Assembly: GCA_017416485.1 (NCBI GenBank)
Contig: JAFQCH010000008.1
Span: 1-41,119, forward strand
Source: Clostridia bacterium
GTDB taxonomy: Bacteria; Bacillota; Clostridia; Oscillospirales; Acutalibacteraceae
DNA length: 41,119 nt
Direction of reading: 5' to 3'
The translations under genes were made by a program, and so were the position numbers. Below are positions 23,373 through 31,379 of the stretch, one piece after another; positions within the stretch are counted from its first letter, which is position 1; each line of letters begins with the position of its first letter. The notes below the pieces were generated by a model that did not search any database, was not told the origin of the DNA, and saw only the letters and a list, made by a program, of their open reading frames with translations.

Positions 23373-26210
23373 ATGAAAGACTTAAATAGCTATGAGCCGT
23401 TTTTCGGCGAATGGTACATTGAACGTCCGATTTACGAAAATGAGATCGGCGGTATATATGAAATCCGCAAAAAGGATTCCGACGAGCCGTCCAAGGCTCT
23501 GAAAGTGATTCGCATGCCCGATCCCGGTCTGGACCCGGAAGGAAACTATGCGGAAAAACTGCAGGTAGACTATGTTGCCGAAATCGAAATGATGCAGGCA
23601 CTCAAGGATCATATCAATGTGACTGCGTATGAAGAATACGAAGTGCTTTCCCGCGGGGATGAACCCGGCTGGGATATCGTTATCCGCATGGAAATGGTCA
23701 CTCCCGTGCCCGAATACATCCGTTCCAATCCCTTCACCATCGGCGATGCCGTGCTGTTGGGATGTGACGTGTGTTCCATGCTTGAATTCTGCCATCCGCA
23801 TGATATTGTGCACCGCAACATCTGCCCGCAGAATATTTTTGTTTCCACCGACGGCGTGTTCAAGGTCGGCGATTTTGCCATTGAAGATCCCAACGGCAAT
23901 CTGCTGTCCACACTGACCGATATCGATGCCAACTGCTATATGGCTCCCGAAGTATATTACGGTGAAGAACCCGTTGTGTCTTCGGATATCTATTCTTTGG
24001 GTCTGTTGCTTTACGGCTTGCTCAATAACAACCGTTTGCCCTTTATGCCGCCTTATCCGCAGCAGCTTGCTCTGTCCGATACCGTGCTTGCCAACGAAAA
24101 GCGTTTCCACGGTGAACCGCTGCCTCCGCCCGAAAACGCCGGCGAAGCCCTTTCCGCCATTATTCTTAAGGCTTGCTCCCCCGAAATTGAAGACCGTTAT
24201 GCTTCTGCCGCCGAAATGAAAGCCGCGTTGAATGCAGTGCTCTATTCGCAGCCGGAAGAACCTGCTGCGGTTGTTGAAGCGGATGTTCCGGCTGAACAGC
24301 CCGCTGAATCGGAAAATGTTTACGAGCCCGAAACAAATTATGAAAAAACAACAACGGGCGAACCCGCTATTTCTGTTGACAGTGTAAAAGAAGTTAAGAA
24401 AAAACGCGATCGATTGACCACGGTGCTGACCGTGCTTGCCGTATTGGCAGTGGTGGCGTTGTCGGCATTCGGTGTCAAATTCTTCCTGAATGATGAACCT
24501 GCCGTCGGCCAGCCCGATCCCTCCGATCAGGTTTCCGACGCGAGCGATACACTGCCGTCCGAGTTGCCGAGCGAAGAACCGACAAAGGCCGAAGAAAACA
24601 TTCCTTCTCTTGTTGGTATGAACGCAAATGATGCCGAAATTCTGCTCAAGGAACTCGGTTTCCGCGTGCTCAAACGCAATGTCAGCAGCGACACCATGGC
24701 AGAAGGATTTGTTGCAGGGCAATCTCCCGTTGCCAATACAGAAGCCCCCCGCGGTTCTGTTGTTACCATTACCATCAGTCTCGGTCAGCAGGAAGGCTCC
24801 GTCACGGGGGTTACTCTGGATAAGTCGGTTGCTACCGTTGCCGTCGGCCAGAAAATCACGCTGACCGCACGCATCACACCCATTGATGCCAAGAATCCCA
24901 CCGTGGCATGGAGCACCTCAGTTCCGACCATTGCAACCGTCACTTCCGACGGTGTGGTGCAGGGTGTTGCGGAAGGCACCTGCATTATCACCGCCACCAC
25001 CGTGGACGGCAATAAGACCGCATCCTGCACGGTTGCCGTTGTTGCCGCAACCGATGTTGCAGTCCCCAATATGGTCGGTCAGAATCAGACCGTTGCCAAA
25101 GATACGCTTACATCCCTCGGTCTGAATGTTTCCATCGTTGAACAGCACCATGATACCGTGCCTGAAAAAACAGTTATTTCGCAGAGCCTTGTTGCGGGTG
25201 CAACCGCAAAAACAGGCGATGCAATCACACTGGTTGTCAGCCTCGGTAAGAATTCTACCACCACAACACCCACCAATCCGAGCACAGGAACAACCGTTGC
25301 TGTGACAGGCATTTCGGTTTCTCCGACAGCTGTTTCCCTGAGTGTCGGCGGAACGCGTGCGCTGACTGCAACCGTTTCTCCCTCCAATGCAACCAATAAG
25401 ACTGTCAACTGGACATCTTCCAATACAAGCGTTGCCACGGTTTCTTCTTCCGGCCTTGTCACCGCAAAGGCAGTCGGCTCCGCAACGATTGTTGCCACAA
25501 CTGCCGACGGCGGTAAAACGGCTTATTGCACCGTGTCTGTTGCCGCATCCTCCGTTGCCGTAACAAGTGTCAGCATGTCACGAACAAGCGCAAGTCTGAA
25601 TGTCGGTGAAAGCCTTACATTGACTGCAACCGTTTCTCCCTCCAATGCAACCGACAAGAATGTTACCTGGTCTTCTTCCAATGCAAGTGTTGCATCCGTT
25701 TCGGGCGGCACCGTTACCGCAAAAGCGGCAGGTACTGCTACCATCACCGCTACCGCAGGCGGCAAAACCGCAACCTGCACCGTCACCGTTGCCGACAAAA
25801 ATGCAACTGTTGCCAATGTGGTCGGCAAAACCGAAGCTGCCGCAAAAACCGCACTCGAAAATGCAGGCTTCAAGGTCAGCATTTCTTATGATTACAGCGG
25901 CACGGGCACCAACGGAAATGTTCTGACGCAGTTCCCGGCCGCAAACACTGTAGCCGAAAAGGGAAGCACGGTTTACATTACCGTCAGCCGTGTTTATGTC
26001 AGCATCACCGTTTTGTGTGATGAAGGCGGCACGGTCACGGGCAGCGACCTGTATGTGCCCGGTACGACCGCAACCATCAAAGCAACTCCTGAAAAGGGAT
26101 ATAAGTTTGTGAAATGGAGCGACGGCAATACGGATGCAACCCGCACCATTACCGTCGGTAATACATCTGCCGTCTATACAGCCGTTTTTGAAAAAATTAC
26201 CGAAGAGTAA
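23373..26210 (+). CDS. PASTA/BIG_2 transmembrane kinase-like receptor (probable pseudokinase)
   Basis: A 945-aa protein laid out like PrkC/PknB. Cytoplasmic kinase-like domain: residues 1-290. Transmembrane helix: about 348-372. Outside: PASTA (408-471), BIG_2 (477-558), PASTA (561-626), BIG_2 (643-723), BIG_2 (729-807), PASTA (811-873) and an InlB-type repeat (876-941). The VAIK-like Lys44, DFA (Asp167) and APE (191-193) are kept, but the glycine loop is degenerate and the catalytic loop reads HRNICPQN: the HRD Asp is Asn149 and the usual Lys is Cys151. It is therefore likely to bind wall fragments but not to phosphorylate well. The start at 23373 follows AAAGGGG and the promoter. The operon continues to murD and murI. 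Confidence 0.88.
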   Translation: MKDLNSYEPFFGEWYIERPIYENEIGGIYEIRKKDSDEPSKALKVIRMPDPGLDPEGNYAEKLQVDYVAEIEMMQALKDHINVTAYEEYEVLSRGDEPGWDIVIRMEMVTPVPEYIRSNPFTIGDAVLLGCDVCSMLEFCHPHDIVHRNICPQNIFVSTDGVFKVGDFAIEDPNGNLLSTLTDIDANCYMAPEVYYGEEPVVSSDIYSLGLLLYGLLNNNRLPFMPPYPQQLALSDTVLANEKRFHGEPLPPPENAGEALSAIILKACSPEIEDRYASAAEMKAALNAVLYSQPEEPAAVVEADVPAEQPAESENVYEPETNYEKTTTGEPAISVDSVKEVKKKRDRLTTVLTVLAVLAVVALSAFGVKFFLNDEPAVGQPDPSDQVSDASDTLPSELPSEEPTKAEENIPSLVGMNANDAEILLKELGFRVLKRNVSSDTMAEGFVAGQSPVANTEAPRGSVVTITISLGQQEGSVTGVTLDKSVATVAVGQKITLTARITPIDAKNPTVAWSTSVPTIATVTSDGVVQGVAEGTCIITATTVDGNKTASCTVAVVAATDVAVPNMVGQNQTVAKDTLTSLGLNVSIVEQHHDTVPEKTVISQSLVAGATAKTGDAITLVVSLGKNSTTTTPTNPSTGTTVAVTGISVSPTAVSLSVGGTRALTATVSPSNATNKTVNWTSSNTSVATVSSSGLVTAKAVGSATIVATTADGGKTAYCTVSVAASSVAVTSVSMSRTSASLNVGESLTLTATVSPSNATDKNVTWSSSNASVASVSGGTVTAKAAGTATITATAGGKTATCTVTVADKNATVANVVGKTEAAAKTALENAGFKVSISYDYSGTGTNGNVLTQFPAANTVAEKGSTVYITVSRVYVSITVLCDEGGTVTGSDLYVPGTTATIKATPEKGYKFVKWSDGNTDATRTITVGNTSAVYTAVFEKITEE
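25363..25652 (+). repeat. Direct DNA repeat inside two BIG_2 domains
   Basis: A 32-bp sequence is identical at 25363-25394 and 25621-25652, 258 bp apart, coding for the same part of neighbouring BIG_2 domains. It marks a recent domain duplication or gene conversion and could allow repeat-number change. Confidence 0.85.
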
Positions 26211-26231
26211 AAACCTAAAGGAGGGTTCTTT

Positions 26232-27266
26232 GTGAAAAAAGCAATTGCTTTGTTGTTGAGTCTGATGATTTTCACCGCTTGCTGTTTCGGCGTTTCTGCA
26301 ACTGAAACCGAAAAAGACCGTCTGCTTGCGGCAGATGATTATCTGCTGCTGGATGCACTGTACCGTGCACAGGGCGTTGCTTCCGACGGAGAATACCTCT
26401 TTTTCGGTTCCAATGAATTTGTTTTTCAGTGCAGCGATATTCTGAAAACCACCTTTGCAGGGGATGCTGTGAATATCAACCCCAATGCCATTCCCTTTGA
26501 AGCCAAGCTGGACGGCTGTTTCCATGTCGGCGGTATCGATTACTACGACGGCAAGATTTATGCCGCCATTGAGGATTCGGGGTACTACAATCCGTACATT
26601 GCCGTGTTTGATGCCGAAAGCCTTGCTTTGCTGTCTTACAAGCGTCTGCCGATCGCAGTTACCGCAGATGGTCAGCCGATCGAAGAAAAGGACGATGTCA
26701 ATTTTGAAAACGGCGATATCCGCATGCACATGGACGGTGTGCCGTGGGTGGCTGTGGACCATGAAAGAGGTGTTTTTTACACCGCTGAATGGAGCGAAGC
26801 GGAGCGCCTGAATGTGTTCAGCCTTGACACCTTTGAATTTGTCGGTTTTGTGGAACTGACAAATATGGACGGTGAAAACGTGACCCTACACCGTTGCCAG
26901 GGGGCGGATGTTTACGGCAATGTGCTGTATGCCTCCTGCGATATCGGCGCCGAACAGCCGTTTTTTGCCGTTGACCTTGACACAGGTGTGATGACACATC
27001 TGTTTGACCGTAATCTCGGTGATGAGGCGGAAGCAGAAGGCATGTGTGTTGTTACCACCAAAGACGGTGTGCGTTTTGTTTCGCAGTATTATGCGGGTAT
27101 CAAAGTGGTTGTTTGCACATATGATGTATCTGACCTTGTAAATCCCGCAGAGGAAGCAAAAGAACCCGTTCAATTTAATTTTGCAGAAAAAATCATTGCT
27201 TTTTTCAAAACCGTGTTTTTCGGTTTGGTCAATATGCTGTCGGTGACTTTGAACAAAGCCGCCTGA
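26232..27266 (+). CDS. Secreted propeller-like protein of unknown function
   Basis: A 344-aa exported protein with a signal peptide (cleavage near CFGVSA, about residue 23), repeated beta-rich segments (YDGKIYAAIED, HERGVFYTAEW, VYGNVLYASCD, AEAEGMCVV) that suggest a beta-propeller, and an amphipathic tail (FAEKIIAFFKTVFFGLVNML). The start is GTG at 26232 with AAAGGAGGG before it. It lies 21 bp after the pseudokinase and 28 bp before murD, so all are probably one transcript. I do not recognise a named family; a secreted sensor or binding partner of the wall is a guess from context. Confidence 0.75.
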   Translation: MKKAIALLLSLMIFTACCFGVSATETEKDRLLAADDYLLLDALYRAQGVASDGEYLFFGSNEFVFQCSDILKTTFAGDAVNINPNAIPFEAKLDGCFHVGGIDYYDGKIYAAIEDSGYYNPYIAVFDAESLALLSYKRLPIAVTADGQPIEEKDDVNFENGDIRMHMDGVPWVAVDHERGVFYTAEWSEAERLNVFSLDTFEFVGFVELTNMDGENVTLHRCQGADVYGNVLYASCDIGAEQPFFAVDLDTGVMTHLFDRNLGDEAEAEGMCVVTTKDGVRFVSQYYAGIKVVVCTYDVSDLVNPAEEAKEPVQFNFAEKIIAFFKTVFFGLVNMLSVTLNKAA

Positions 27267-27294
27267 TGCTTTCTGAAAGAGGAGAATCTTTGTT

Positions 27295-28647
27295 ATGTAT
27301 GATTTTCACGGTCGCAAAGTTCTTGTAATCGGACTTGCAAGAAGCGGCCTTGCCGCAATAGATCTGCTTCATAAACTCGGGGCAGACATTACTTTGTCTG
27401 AAATGCGCGAAGAAGGCGCCATCAAAGAAGCCGCCGACCTGCGTGCCAAGGGTGTGCGTATTGTCGGGCAGACTGACGATGTGTTTGAAGAAAACTATGA
27501 CCTTGTTATTAAAAACCCCGGTATTCCGTCCTCAAAGCCTTTTGTGAAAACACTGCGTGCGCGCGGGATTCCCGTGATCACCGAAATTGAACTTGCGTTT
27601 ATGGTTGCAAAGCCGCAGCATTATCTTGCGGTGACGGGCACAAACGGCAAAACCACCACCGCAACCCTGCTTGGTGAAATCATCAAAGCGGCATATCCCG
27701 ACAAGACCCATGTAACGGGAAACATCGGCATTCCGCTGTGCCGCACCGTGCTTGATTACAACCTGCTCGAAAACGAAGGACACTATATTGTTCTGGAAAT
27801 TTCCAATTTCCAGCTTGTGGATATTGTGCAGTTCCATCCGCAGGCGGCTGTGATTCTCAATCTCACCCCCGACCATGTGGATGTTATGGGCTCTTTGCAG
27901 AATTATTATGAATCCAAAACCCGTGTTTACCGCCGCATGACCGAGGATGAATTGTTCATCCGTAATGTGGATGATGCGGATGTGACGGATTACTGCGGCA
28001 TGTACCCTGTACCCTGCAAAACACTCGATATGAGCCTTGCAAGCAAGGATGCGTTTTATCATCTTGCTGACGGTCGGATGTGGGCCGGTGATGAGGAAAT
28101 CATGCCACTTGATGAAATCAAGATCGTCGGTATGCACAACGTGCAGAACTGCATGGCTGCCGCAGCTCTTGCAAGAGCCGCAGGTGTTTCCAATGAAATC
28201 ATCCGCCGTGTCATTTCTGCATTCAAGGGTGTGGAACACCGCATTGAATTTGTGAGAGAACTTCACGGCGTGCGTTATTACAACGATTCCAAGGGAACCA
28301 ATCCCGATGCCACCATCACTGCACTCAAGGCATTCACACAACCCGTCATTTTGCTTGTGGGCGGTTTCGAAAAAGGCCTTGCCATGGATGAAGTCAAAAA
28401 ATACATCGGCAATGTCAAAAAGGTTATCGGATTCGGTGCTTGCGGTGCAAGACTTGTGAAAGAATTGGTCGGCACCGGCGGCATTGTGGTTGCAACCATG
28501 GATGAAGCCCTGCAACAGGCACATTCAATTGCACAGACGGGGGACGTGGTTCTGCTTTCCCCCACAACCAGTTCTTTCGATCAGTTTTCCTGTTATGAGC
28601 AACGCGGCGAGATCTTTGTGAAACTCGTCAACGCATTAGAGGTATAA
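27295..28647 (+). CDS. murD: UDP-N-acetylmuramoyl-L-alanine--D-glutamate ligase
   Basis: A 450-aa Mur ligase that adds D-glutamate to UDP-MurNAc-L-Ala in the cytoplasm. The three domains are visible: the N-terminal Rossmann-like domain (VLVIGLARSGLAA), the central ATPase with P-loop GTNGKTT, and the C-terminal domain with NDSKGTNPDAT. Length is normal. The ATG at 27295 has AAAGAGGAG as ribosome site. The next gene, murI, makes its D-glutamate substrate and begins 3 nt after its stop. Confidence 0.95.
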   Translation: MYDFHGRKVLVIGLARSGLAAIDLLHKLGADITLSEMREEGAIKEAADLRAKGVRIVGQTDDVFEENYDLVIKNPGIPSSKPFVKTLRARGIPVITEIELAFMVAKPQHYLAVTGTNGKTTTATLLGEIIKAAYPDKTHVTGNIGIPLCRTVLDYNLLENEGHYIVLEISNFQLVDIVQFHPQAAVILNLTPDHVDVMGSLQNYYESKTRVYRRMTEDELFIRNVDDADVTDYCGMYPVPCKTLDMSLASKDAFYHLADGRMWAGDEEIMPLDEIKIVGMHNVQNCMAAAALARAAGVSNEIIRRVISAFKGVEHRIEFVRELHGVRYYNDSKGTNPDATITALKAFTQPVILLVGGFEKGLAMDEVKKYIGNVKKVIGFGACGARLVKELVGTGGIVVATMDEALQQAHSIAQTGDVVLLSPTTSSFDQFSCYEQRGEIFVKLVNALEV

Positions 28648-28650
28648 AAA

Positions 28651-29457
28651 TTGAAAAAGAAACAACCCATCGGCGTGTTTGATTCGGGGCTTGGCGGCTT
28701 AACGGTCGTTAAAAGCCTGATTGAACAGATGCCGTATGAAGATATAATCTATTTCGGTGATACCGCACGTGTGCCCTACGGCGGCAGAAGTTGCGAAACC
28801 ATTCAAGCCTACGCCTGTCAGGATGTGGACTTCCTTCTGCAATACGATGTCAAGGCGGTGGTCATTGCCTGCAACACGGCGGATGCAATGGCACGCAAAC
28901 TCATAGAGCAGCGCTATCCGTTGCCTGTTGTCGGTGTGGTCGGGCCTGCCGCACAGAAGGCAGTTTCGGTATCAAAAAACAAAAAAATCGGTGTTATCTG
29001 CACTCGCGCCACCGTAAAAAGCGGTGCATACGAAGCGGCGGCAAAAGCTGTTGATCCTGCTGTTCGGGTTTTTACACGCGCTTGTCCGCTGTTGGTGCCG
29101 CTTGTGGAAAACGGCAGATTCGCAAAGGAAGACAAAGTGGTGCAGATCATTCTGGATGAATATCTGGAGCCTTTGCACCGTGAAGGTATTGATACCCTTG
29201 TGCTCGGTTGCACGCACTATCCGCTTTTAAAGGATGCCGTGGCGCAGTGTTTGCCCGATGTGCAGATCATCTGCTCGGGTGAAGCATCCACCGACACTTT
29301 GCACGAAATGCTTGTTGCAAACGATCTGCTGAACGATTCGCAAGACGCAGGTGTGCACCGTTATTTTGTCAGTGACGATGCCGCAGGCTTTACGGAAAAC
29401 GCAGAATTGTTCCTCGGCAGAAGTCTGGACGGTGCCGTGCAGTGCGTGCAAATATAA
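28651..29457 (+). CDS. murI: Glutamate racemase
   Basis: A 268-aa racemase that makes D-glutamate for peptidoglycan. The two catalytic Cys are present in ACNTAD (Cys74) and GCTHYP (Cys187), and the N-terminal FDSGLGGLTV motif holds Asp11 and Ser12. The start is TTG at 28651, with AGAGGTA before it. Its 3-nt spacing from murD couples D-Glu supply to its use. Placement with the PASTA pseudokinase suggests a wall-homeostasis operon. Confidence 0.95.
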   Translation: MKKKQPIGVFDSGLGGLTVVKSLIEQMPYEDIIYFGDTARVPYGGRSCETIQAYACQDVDFLLQYDVKAVVIACNTADAMARKLIEQRYPLPVVGVVGPAAQKAVSVSKNKKIGVICTRATVKSGAYEAAAKAVDPAVRVFTRACPLLVPLVENGRFAKEDKVVQIILDEYLEPLHREGIDTLVLGCTHYPLLKDAVAQCLPDVQIICSGEASTDTLHEMLVANDLLNDSQDAGVHRYFVSDDAAGFTENAELFLGRSLDGAVQCVQI

Positions 29458-29518
29458 AATGTATTCCGTAGGCTTTGCCTGTTCGGATATAAATTTAATT
29501 TTTTCGGAGGTTATTTTT

Positions 29519-29869
29519 ATGAAAACCAAAATTTCCGTTCTTCTTGTTGCAGTGATCCTTGTTTGCTCGTTTGCCTTTGCCGCTTGCTCGGCTGAAGACA
29601 AAATCATCGGCACATGGACTTCCCAGCAGACCACCCTCGGTGTTGTCACCGAATCTTCCGTTGTTTTCAATGAAGACGGAACAGGTTCCGTTTCGGGACT
29701 TCTCGGTCTGACCGGCAATATGACCTATGCAATCAATGAAAATGTTCTTACCGTTACTTACAACATTTTCGGTGTGGAATCCACCAAAACCTACACCTTT
29801 GAAATCAAGGGAGACACCCTGAACCTGACGGAAGGCACCACTACCGTTACCTACACCCGTGCCGCTTAA
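29519..29869 (+). CDS. Small lipoprotein, lipocalin-like (DUF5640-type)
   Basis: A 116-aa lipoprotein: signal sequence with lipobox AFAAC (Cys23), then a small beta-barrel-like domain beginning IIGTWTSQ and ending in repeated Thr/Val strands. The IGTW start is typical of lipocalin-like or DUF5640 domains. The start at 29519 is chosen because CGGAGG lies 8 nt upstream. It lies 61 bp behind murI and ends before a terminator, so it may be the last gene of the envelope operon or an independent one. Confidence 0.8.
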   Translation: MKTKISVLLVAVILVCSFAFAACSAEDKIIGTWTSQQTTLGVVTESSVVFNEDGTGSVSGLLGLTGNMTYAINENVLTVTYNIFGVESTKTYTFEIKGDTLNLTEGTTTVTYTRAA

Positions 29870-29880
29870 AATCAAAAAAC

Positions 29881-29906
29881 ATGCAGTCGGTTTTCGCCGG
29901 CTGCAT
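29881..29906 (+). terminator. Terminator after the lipoprotein gene
   Basis: A 10-bp stem (29881-29890 with 29897-29906, one G-T pair) and loop TTTTCG. The T run is short (TTCTTGC), so termination may be partial. Confidence 0.6.
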
Positions 29907-29987
29907 TCTTGCAATAATAAATAAAAGGCAATAAAAAACAAACGGCAGCATTTGTTGCCGAATGAATTGAGTAGAGAGAAAGAGTAT

Positions 29988-31340
29988 ATGAGTGCATACA
30001 GATGGATGAAAACCGACATACCGTCGATCATGTTTTCATGTCTTTCAACAAAAAAATGGGGGAGAACCTTCCGCATTGCGGTGGTTCTGAAAGAGAAAAC
30101 CGTTGATGCGCAGATTATAGAAAAGGCAATTGCGGATCTGCGCGGCAGATTTCCGCACTATTATTCAAAGCTGAAAAGGGGATTTTTCTGGAATTATCTG
30201 AAACAGGTCAACGGCTTGCCTGAAATTCGTCCCGAAAATGGTTGTCAGGCAGAGCCGATTGCATTATGCAACAACGGACCCGATTTTCGTATTGTTTACA
30301 CCCAAAACAGTATTGCAATTGAAATTGCACATTATATATCGGACGGGCACGGTGCATTGACCTTTTTGCTTGCACTGACGCAGCGCTGCCTTGAACTTGC
30401 AAAAAATCTGCCCTCAGAACCGAGAAAGGGCATTCTGTATTGGCAGGATGCACCGTCCGAAAAAGAAACAGACGATGATTTTCTTCGTTACGGCACATTG
30501 GACGGTGAAAGAATAAAGACACCCATCAACGATGTTTACCGTCTGCCTGCCGTATACGAAAAGGATTATCTTCGCATTCATTATCTTAAAATGTCTGTTC
30601 GTCAGGTGCAGACCGAAGCGCGAGCCATGCAGATAACCATGACGGAATTTATGACAGCCGTGTATATGCTTGCTGTTATCCGCACCGCAGAAAAACCGAT
30701 TCAAAACAGTGTCGGGGTGGATATCCCCGTCAATCTGCGCTCATTTTTTGAATCCGCCACACTGCGTAATTTTGTATATCAGGTCAGTGTGCTCTTGCCC
30801 GTCAACGGAAAACAGGATTGGACACTGGAAAAAATTGCCGATGCGATCCGCGGACAAGTCCGTTCACATTTGAACAAAGAGGAATTGCAGGCAATTCTGA
30901 AAGGCTTGACGGGACTTGCCAAAAATCCTGTTGTGCGCCTTGTGCCGAACTTCCTGAAAACACCTGTTCTGCGTGTTTTGCAGGCAAGAAGCCATTCGGA
31001 TGAAACCACCATCATTACCAATCTCGGCAGAATCGATATTGCAGACGATATTGCCGATTGCATTGAACGCATTGAATTTGTCAACGGCGATACAAGCGGC
31101 TACGGCTTGCCGTCCACCTGCTCAAGTGCGGGTTTCAATGACCGTTTTGTGTTCTGCATTTCGTCAAATAATCACGATGACCGTATTGTGTCGGCAATGA
31201 AGCAGATTCTCAACGAATCGGGCATTGCGCTGACTGAATATATAAATGAAACAAATTATAATGCTTGCAAGCAGAACAAAGAAAAAGAAACCGCAAAACC
31301 GTTTTTTGCTGAAAAATGCAAAGCGTATTTTCATTTTTGA
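29988..31340 (+). CDS. Alcohol acetyltransferase / condensation-like acyltransferase
   Basis: A 450-aa protein of the CAT-like superfamily (alcohol acetyltransferase, PapA5, condensation domains). The intact HxxxDG motif is HYISDG (His115, Asp119). The second-half segment NLGRIDIADDIADCI resembles the bridging region of the family. It lacks carrier-protein or adenylation domains, so it is not part of an NRPS here. Its acyl acceptor is unknown. The ATG at 29988 follows AGAGAAAGAG; a TTG at 29952 is possible but has no ribosome site. Compare the E2-like protein at 2750-3718, which has lost the Asp of this motif. Confidence 0.75.
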   Translation: MSAYRWMKTDIPSIMFSCLSTKKWGRTFRIAVVLKEKTVDAQIIEKAIADLRGRFPHYYSKLKRGFFWNYLKQVNGLPEIRPENGCQAEPIALCNNGPDFRIVYTQNSIAIEIAHYISDGHGALTFLLALTQRCLELAKNLPSEPRKGILYWQDAPSEKETDDDFLRYGTLDGERIKTPINDVYRLPAVYEKDYLRIHYLKMSVRQVQTEARAMQITMTEFMTAVYMLAVIRTAEKPIQNSVGVDIPVNLRSFFESATLRNFVYQVSVLLPVNGKQDWTLEKIADAIRGQVRSHLNKEELQAILKGLTGLAKNPVVRLVPNFLKTPVLRVLQARSHSDETTIITNLGRIDIADDIADCIERIEFVNGDTSGYGLPSTCSSAGFNDRFVFCISSNNHDDRIVSAMKQILNESGIALTEYINETNYNACKQNKEKETAKPFFAEKCKAYFHF

Positions 31341-31379
31341 TTTATAAAATACAATCATATTATATAGGGGGTTGAAAAA

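Noticed and set aside
23382..26762. Several long minus-strand frames opposite the pseudokinase and propeller genes
   Set aside because: They arise from repetitive Thr/Val/Ala codons of BIG_2 and PASTA domains and have no recognisable domains.
29952..29987. Upstream TTG start for the alcohol-acetyltransferase-like protein
   Set aside because: No ribosome site before the TTG, while the ATG at 29988 has a purine-rich site at proper spacing.
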